NCBI RefSeq assembly: GCF_016735615.1
Contig: NZ_JAERSF010000001.1
Location: forward strand, 1,488,001-1,552,000
Reading direction: 5' to 3'
Length of the DNA stretch: 64,000 nucleotides
DNA from: Flavobacterium tagetis
GTDB taxonomy: Bacteria > Bacteroidota > Bacteroidia > Flavobacteriales > Flavobacteriaceae
In this document: piece after piece, positions 59,988 to 64,000 of the stretch
How positions within the stretch are numbered: position 1 is the first letter of the stretch
Layout of the letters: each line of letters begins with the position of its first letter
Program-made: the position numbers and the translations under genes
The notes under the pieces: model-generated
What the model saw: the letters and a program-made list of their open reading frames with translations, nothing else
Databases searched by the model: none
Told to the model about the DNA's origin: nothing

Positions 59988-60260
59988 ATGAAAAATCTAA
60001 AAGCCCCATTTTTAGTAATTGCCTTATTTTTGAATGTTTTATTAGTATCTGCGGAAACTTCTTCGCATCCGCCTACTCCAAGTGCAAGTACTGCCAGAAG
60101 TATGGCTACAACGGCTGAGGGAGAAGAGTGTCCTCCATTGTATCCTGACTGTGATGATGCTTTTCCAATAAATCAAAATATTATGTTTCTAGTAATCGGT
60201 GGTTTGGCTTTAGGTCTTACTGTAATATATAAAAATGAAATAAAAAAAGCTTCAATTTAA
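59988..60260 (+). CDS. Small membrane protein with Ser/Thr/Pro-rich segment
   Basis: 90 residues: signal peptide (to about LLVSAE), a Ser/Thr/Pro-rich linker, CPPLYPDCDD with two cysteines, then PINQNIMFLVIGGLALGLTVIY as a membrane span and a KNEIKKASI tail. Short proteins with this plan (P-I-x-x-N before a C-terminal span and KK tail) are frequent in Flavobacteriia; role unknown. The coding end merges into a terminator palindrome. Strong -33/-7 promoter with a leader of about 100 bases. Confidence 0.75.
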   Translation: MKNLKAPFLVIALFLNVLLVSAETSSHPPTPSASTARSMATTAEGEECPPLYPDCDDAFPINQNIMFLVIGGLALGLTVIYKNEIKKASI

Positions 60261-60275
60261 ATTGAAGCTTTTTTT
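60242..60275 (+). terminator. Palindromic terminator overlapping the end of 59988-60260
   Basis: 34-bp perfect palindrome made of AAAAAAAGCTTCAATTT and its complement. The last codons and stop of the gene lie in the left arm, and the right arm ends in a T run. Confidence 0.9.
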
Positions 60276-60293
60276 ATGGGAAAGTCTAAAGGA

Positions 60294-60884
60294 TTATTTG
60301 TTTATCGAATAAAGTCTAGAGATGTATTTTCCAACTACATCAAATTCAAGATTGATTTTTGTTCCAACTTTGAAATCTTTAAAATTAGTGTGCTCATAAG
60401 TGTACGGGATAATTGAAACACTAAATTCATTTGTTTTAGAATTTACAACTGTAAGACTAACTCCATTTACTGTAATAGAGCCTTTTTCGATTGTTATATT
60501 GTTTTGGTTTTTGTCATACTCAAAAGTGTAATTCCAGCTTCCGTTTGCTTCTTCAATTTTGATGCAAGTTCCAGTTTGATCTACGTGACCTTGTACAATA
60601 TGCCCGTCTAAACGATCGCCGAGTTTCATTCCTCTTTCCAAATTAACAATATCGCCAGTTTTCCAATCGCCGATGTTGGTTTTTAAAATCGTTTCGTCTA
60701 TTGCGGTTACGGTATAAAGAGAATCTTTGATAGCTACTACTGTAAGGCATATTCCGTTGTGCGAAACGCTTTGGTCTATTTTTAATTCGTTAGTTATTGA
60801 TGAGTCAACTGTTATATGAAGATTGTTTTGATCTTTTTTGATTTCGTGAACCTTGCCGAGTGTTTCTATAATTCCTGTGAACAT
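60294..60884 (-). CDS. ribE: Riboflavin synthase alpha chain
   Basis: 196 residues, two lumazine-binding repeats. The first starts MFTGIIETLG with SVSHNGICLTVVA, the second has GHIVQGHVDQTG and GSITVNGVSLTVV. It dismutates two 6,7-dimethyl-8-ribityllumazine molecules to riboflavin, as a homotrimer in the cytoplasm. No riboswitch is visible in the 57 bp before the start. Divergent from pdxA. Confidence 0.95.
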   Translation of the reverse strand: MFTGIIETLGKVHEIKKDQNNLHITVDSSITNELKIDQSVSHNGICLTVVAIKDSLYTVTAIDETILKTNIGDWKTGDIVNLERGMKLGDRLDGHIVQGHVDQTGTCIKIEEANGSWNYTFEYDKNQNNITIEKGSITVNGVSLTVVNSKTNEFSVSIIPYTYEHTNFKDFKVGTKINLEFDVVGKYISRLYSINK

Positions 60885-60900
60885 TGTGGTTTTATTTTAC

Positions 60901-60908
60901 TAAATTTG
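60901..60908 (+). promoter_or_regulatory. -7 box TAAATTTG for pdxA
   Basis: TAnnTTTG 33 bases before the pdxA ATG, in the short divergent gap to ribE. The -33 element is not clear. Confidence 0.45.
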
Positions 60909-60941
60909 CACATCAAAATTAGTAATAAATAAACTGAGCTC

Positions 60942-61991
60942 ATGAATAAAAAAGCAGAAAATATAATTGTTGGAATTTCAGTAGGAGATTTAAACGGTAT
61001 TGGAAGCGAAGTTATACTGAAAACATTCGAAGATTCTCGTATGTTGGAATTGTGTACGCCGGTTATTTTTGCAAATGCTAAAATTCTTTCTTTTGTTAGA
61101 AAAAGTTTTACATCAACAGTTCAATTTCACGGAGTTGATAAATTGGATCAGGTTATTCCTGGAAAAGTAAACGTTCTAAATCTTTGGAGGGAAGGTGTTG
61201 ATATAAACTTTGGAGTAAATGATCCGAAAATAGGAGAGTATGCAATTAAATCTTTTACAGCAGCAACAAAAGCTTTGAAAGATGGTGAGATTGATGTTCT
61301 AGTAACAGCTCCTATTAATAAATATAATATACAATCTGAAGATTTTAAATTTCCGGGCCACACCGATTATTTGAATCAGGAATTAGAGGGCGATGCACTT
61401 ATGATGATGGTTCAAGATAATTTGCGAGTAGGTTTAATTACAGATCATGTTCCTTTAAACGAAGTTGCTTCTCATTTAACAGAAGAATTAATTACTAAAA
61501 AAATTGAAACTATTAAAAAATCTCTAGTTCAGGATTTTAGTATCGTAAAGCCGAAAATTGCAGTTTTAGGACTTAATCCCCATGCTGGTGATGGCGGTGT
61601 AATTGGAAAAGAAGATGATTTAGTTTTAAAGCCAACATTAAAGAAAATATTTGATTCTGGGACAATGGCTTTTGGTCCATTTCCTGCAGATGGTTTTTTT
61701 GGAAGCGGTCATTATGAAAAATATGATGCTATTGTAGCGATGTATCACGATCAAGGATTGATTCCGTTTAAAACACTTTCTTTTGGAAAAGGAGTGAATT
61801 ACACAGCAGGTTTGGATAAGGTTAGAACCTCTCCAGATCACGGTACAGCTTATGATATAGCAGGAAAAGACATGGCAGATTACAATTCGTTTAAAGAAGC
61901 AGTCTATCTTGCGATCGATATTTTTCGCTCGCGTAATCAGTATGAGGAGATTAGCCAAAAACCTCTTAAAATAAAAGAAAAACAGTTATAA
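60942..61991 (+). CDS. pdxA: 4-hydroxythreonine-4-phosphate dehydrogenase
   Basis: 349 residues. It oxidises 4-phosphohydroxy-L-threonine with NAD in the DXP-dependent pyridoxal phosphate pathway. Motifs: ISVGDLNGIGSEV (start), FPGHTDYL with a metal His, GLNPHAGDGGVIGKED and MYHDQGLIPFKTL with another metal His, and SPDHGTAYDIAGK near the end. Cytoplasmic homodimer. The gap to the DUF177 gene contains a separate promoter. Confidence 0.95.
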   Translation: MNKKAENIIVGISVGDLNGIGSEVILKTFEDSRMLELCTPVIFANAKILSFVRKSFTSTVQFHGVDKLDQVIPGKVNVLNLWREGVDINFGVNDPKIGEYAIKSFTAATKALKDGEIDVLVTAPINKYNIQSEDFKFPGHTDYLNQELEGDALMMMVQDNLRVGLITDHVPLNEVASHLTEELITKKIETIKKSLVQDFSIVKPKIAVLGLNPHAGDGGVIGKEDDLVLKPTLKKIFDSGTMAFGPFPADGFFGSGHYEKYDAIVAMYHDQGLIPFKTLSFGKGVNYTAGLDKVRTSPDHGTAYDIAGKDMADYNSFKEAVYLAIDIFRSRNQYEEISQKPLKIKEKQL

Positions 61992-62034
61992 ACAAAAAAA
62001 GGTGAATAAGATTATTAGATTTGTAATAATTTTA

Positions 62035-62042
62035 TATCTTTG
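62035..62042 (+). promoter_or_regulatory. -7 box TATCTTTG for DUF177-rpmF
   Basis: TAnnTTTG 54 bases before the ATG at 62097. The leader matches a ribosomal-protein operon with its own promoter. Confidence 0.5.
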
Positions 62043-62096
62043 CACCCCAATTCAGATATCTAGTTTTAGAATCGAATTGATCAAATTGATGTTGAA

Positions 62097-62639
62097 ATGA
62101 GCAAAACAAAAGAATTTTTAATTCCTTTCGTAGGATTAAAACTAGGAAAACACCATTTTGAGTATCAAATAAATAACACGTTCTTTAAGAACTTTGAGTA
62201 CGATGAGTTTCAAAGTTCAGATATTAAAGTCAATTTACTTTTCGATAAGAAAAGTAATATGTTAGAGTTAGAATTCAAACACAAAGGAACGGTAAACGTG
62301 CCTTGTGATCTGACAGGCGAGGATTTTGATTTACCTATAAAAGGGAAAATGAAACTGATTGTTCGCTTTGGAGACGAATTTAATGATGATAATGAAGAGT
62401 TGTTGATTTTACCACATGGTGAACATGAAGTAGATATTGCACAATATATTTATGAAATGATTGCACTTTCTGTTCCGCAGAAAAGAATTCACCCAGGTGT
62501 TAAAGATGGAAGTCTGCAAACAGAAGCTTTAACAAAACTAAATGAATTAAGTGTAAAAGAACAAAAAGAAGAGAGTAACAAAGAAGAAGATATTGACCCG
62601 CGTTGGGAAAAATTAAAGAAACTATTAACGGATAAATAA
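62097..62639 (+). CDS. DUF177 (YceD-like) protein
   Basis: 180 residues. IPFVGLKLGKHHFEYQIN at the start and VPCDLTGEDFDLPIKG followed by DIAQYIYEMIALSVPQKRIHPG match DUF177/YceD, including the IYE segment. The first of the two usual conserved cysteine pairs is reduced to one Cys. In many bacteria this gene precedes rpmF and affects 23S rRNA or ribosome assembly. A Lys/Glu-rich tail ends in DPRWEKLKKLL. It precedes rpmF by 9 bp in the same order as elsewhere. Confidence 0.9.
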   Translation: MSKTKEFLIPFVGLKLGKHHFEYQINNTFFKNFEYDEFQSSDIKVNLLFDKKSNMLELEFKHKGTVNVPCDLTGEDFDLPIKGKMKLIVRFGDEFNDDNEELLILPHGEHEVDIAQYIYEMIALSVPQKRIHPGVKDGSLQTEALTKLNELSVKEQKEESNKEEDIDPRWEKLKKLLTDK

Positions 62640-62648
62640 TATAGTAAA

Positions 62649-62843
62649 ATGGCACATCCTAAGAGAAAAACCTCGAAAACAAGAAGAGATAAGAGAAGAA
62701 CACATTACAAAGCTACTGTAGCTCAAATCGCTACATGTCCTATTACAGGTGAGGCGCATTTATACCACAGAGCTTACTGGCATGAAGGTAAAATGTACTA
62801 CAGAGGGCAAGTTGTTATCGATAAATCTGAAGCGGTTGCTTAA
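62649..62843 (+). CDS. rpmF: 50S ribosomal protein L32
   Basis: 64 residues. [18 protein letters not shown] is the highly conserved N-terminus, and [16 protein letters not shown] the C-terminus. A single Cys in [13 protein letters not shown] remains of the zinc-binding type, so this is the zinc-independent form. Located in the large ribosomal subunit. It ends at a strong terminator. Confidence 0.97.
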
Positions 62844-62866
62844 TACGTTTTTGTAAATTATACTAG

Positions 62867-62894
62867 AACTCTCACATAGTGAGAGTTTTTTTTG
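62867..62894 (+). terminator. Terminator of DUF177-rpmF
   Basis: AACTCTCAC, loop ATA, GTGAGAGTT, followed by a T run. It separates rpmF from fabH. Confidence 0.92.
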
Positions 62895-63018
62895 TTGGTT
62901 ATAATTTTCGTTTTTTAGGAAAATATAGACAAATTCGTTACGTTTTTTTTTGTAATTTTCGGGTCTTTTAAAAATTTTTCAAATTATCATTAATTTGAAA
63001 GGAAAATAATAGAATATA

Positions 63019-64000
63019 ATGAATACAATCACAGCCGCAATTACCGCTGTTGGAGCTTATGTTCCTGACTTCGTTCTTTCGAACCAAGTACTAGAAACAA
63101 TGGTTGATACCAATGATGAGTGGATTACCGCTCGAACAGGAATTAAAGAAAGAAGAATTCTTAAAGATGCTGATAAAGGTACATCGTATCTTGCGATACA
63201 AGCAGCAAAGGATTTGATTGCAAAAGCAAATATTGATCCGCTTGAGATTGATATGATTATAATGGCAACTGCAACACCAGACATGATGGTAGCTTCTACA
63301 GGAGTATATGTTGCAACAGAAATTGGAGCAACAAATGCATTTTCATACGATTTGCAGGCAGCATGTTCAAGTTTCTTGTACGGAATGTCAACTGCTGCAG
63401 CTTATGTTCAGTCTAGACGTTACAAAAAAGTACTTTTAATTGGTGCCGATAAAATGTCATCAATTGTAGATTATACAGATAGAGCAACTTGTATTATTTT
63501 TGGAGATGGAGCTGGTGCAGTTCTTTTCGAACCAAATTACGAAGGTCTAGGTTTGCAGGATGAGTATTTAAGAAGTGACGGTGTTGGTCGTGATTTTCTT
63601 AAAATTCCTGCTGGAGGTTCTTTAATTCCGCCTAGTGAAGATACTGTAAAAAATAGACAGCACAATATTATGCAAGACGGTAAAACTGTTTTCAAATATG
63701 CTGTAACTAATATGGCAGATGCTAGCGAATTGATTTTGCAAAGAAATAATTTGACAAATCAAGACGTTGACTGGTTAGTGCCACACCAAGCTAATAAACG
63801 TATTATTGATGCTACTGCAGGAAGATTAGAATTGGATGATTCTAAAGTTCTGGTAAATATCGAAAGATACGGTAATACTACTTCTGGAACTTTACCATTA
63901 GTATTAGCTGATTTTGAAGATAAGCTTAAAAAGGGAGATAACATTATCTTTGCCGCTTTTGGTGGTGGATTCACTTGGGGATCTATCTATTTAAAATGGG
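63019..64000 (+). CDS. fabH: Beta-ketoacyl-ACP synthase III, 3' end cut by window
   Basis: At least 327 residues, open at the window edge, so only a few residues are missing. It condenses acetyl-CoA or branched acyl-CoA with malonyl-ACP to start fatty acid synthesis. The catalytic Cys is C116 in DLQAACSSFLYG, the His is in LVPHQANKRI and the Asn is in ERYGNTTSGTLPL. The start TNDEWITARTGIKERR is typical. The order rpmF-fabH is widely conserved, although a terminator lies between them here. A promoter in the 175-bp gap is not clear. Confidence 0.96.
   Translation, partial: MNTITAAITAVGAYVPDFVLSNQVLETMVDTNDEWITARTGIKERRILKDADKGTSYLAIQAAKDLIAKANIDPLEIDMIIMATATPDMMVASTGVYVATEIGATNAFSYDLQAACSSFLYGMSTAAAYVQSRRYKKVLLIGADKMSSIVDYTDRATCIIFGDGAGAVLFEPNYEGLGLQDEYLRSDGVGRDFLKIPAGGSLIPPSEDTVKNRQHNIMQDGKTVFKYAVTNMADASELILQRNNLTNQDVDWLVPHQANKRIIDATAGRLELDDSKVLVNIERYGNTTSGTLPLVLADFEDKLKKGDNIIFAAFGGGFTWGSIYLKW

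Overview
This window is from an AT-rich chromosome of the Bacteroidota, most likely a Flavobacterium close to F. johnsoniae. The evidence is a type IX secretion protein (PorZ) with a type A sorting domain, a SusC/SusD pair with its own ECF sigma and FecR anti-sigma, a mevalonate-pathway HMG-CoA synthase, sdhCAB order, frequent TTG/GTG starts without Shine-Dalgarno sequences, and many promoters of the Bacteroidota type (TTG, about 19-20 bp, then TAnnTTTG). I see no rRNA, no CRISPR array and no insertion sequence.

Layout. 1-9660: end of a short-chain dehydrogenase, an AlbA_2/Schlafen-type protein, a DUF3298 lipoprotein, a PLP enzyme of methionine/cysteine metabolism, an outer-membrane protein, glutamate dehydrogenase, porZ and recO. 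9791-15761: ileS, a DksA-like protein and lspA, interrupted by a cassette of two Roadblock/LC7-like genes and a divergent small gene. 15846-25675: an AddA-like helicase-nuclease and its AddB-like partner, separated by kbl and an OmpA-family gene, then a small ABC unit. 25682-26835: a second Roadblock cassette with the same divergent architecture. 26920-34980: a hydrolase, then an ECF sigma divergent from fecR-susC-susD, with no degradative enzyme beside it. 35074-40721: AIM24 protein, ferritin, alpha/beta hydrolase, aminopeptidase P and a DUF5018-like lipoprotein. 40881-44893: a run of small genes (unknown, NTF2-like, two GNATs, membrane LytTR regulator, membrane protein). 45135-50372: HMG-CoA synthase and sdhCAB. 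50583-57751: DeoR regulator, nitrilase-type amidase, large lipoproteins and methylmalonyl-CoA epimerase. 57900-59535: a CAT-anticodon tRNA followed by a Vsr endonuclease and a cytosine-C5 methyltransferase. 59988-64000: small membrane protein, ribE, pdxA, DUF177-rpmF-fabH.

The most interesting item is the pair of paralogous Roadblock cassettes about 12 kb apart. Each has two Roadblock-fold proteins in tandem and a divergently transcribed small basic protein ending in a similar KGxFK motif, with no GTPase gene next to them. The first copy sits inside the ileS-dksA-lspA order and is flanked by two almost identical terminators. Other notable items are a LytTR-type direct repeat with a 21-bp period between a membrane LytTR regulator and a membrane-protein gene, several families of short palindromic intergenic repeats (one of which extends into the apparent start of recO), and an orphan ECF/FecR/SusCD locus.

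All family assignments come from reading the translations by eye. No database search was run.
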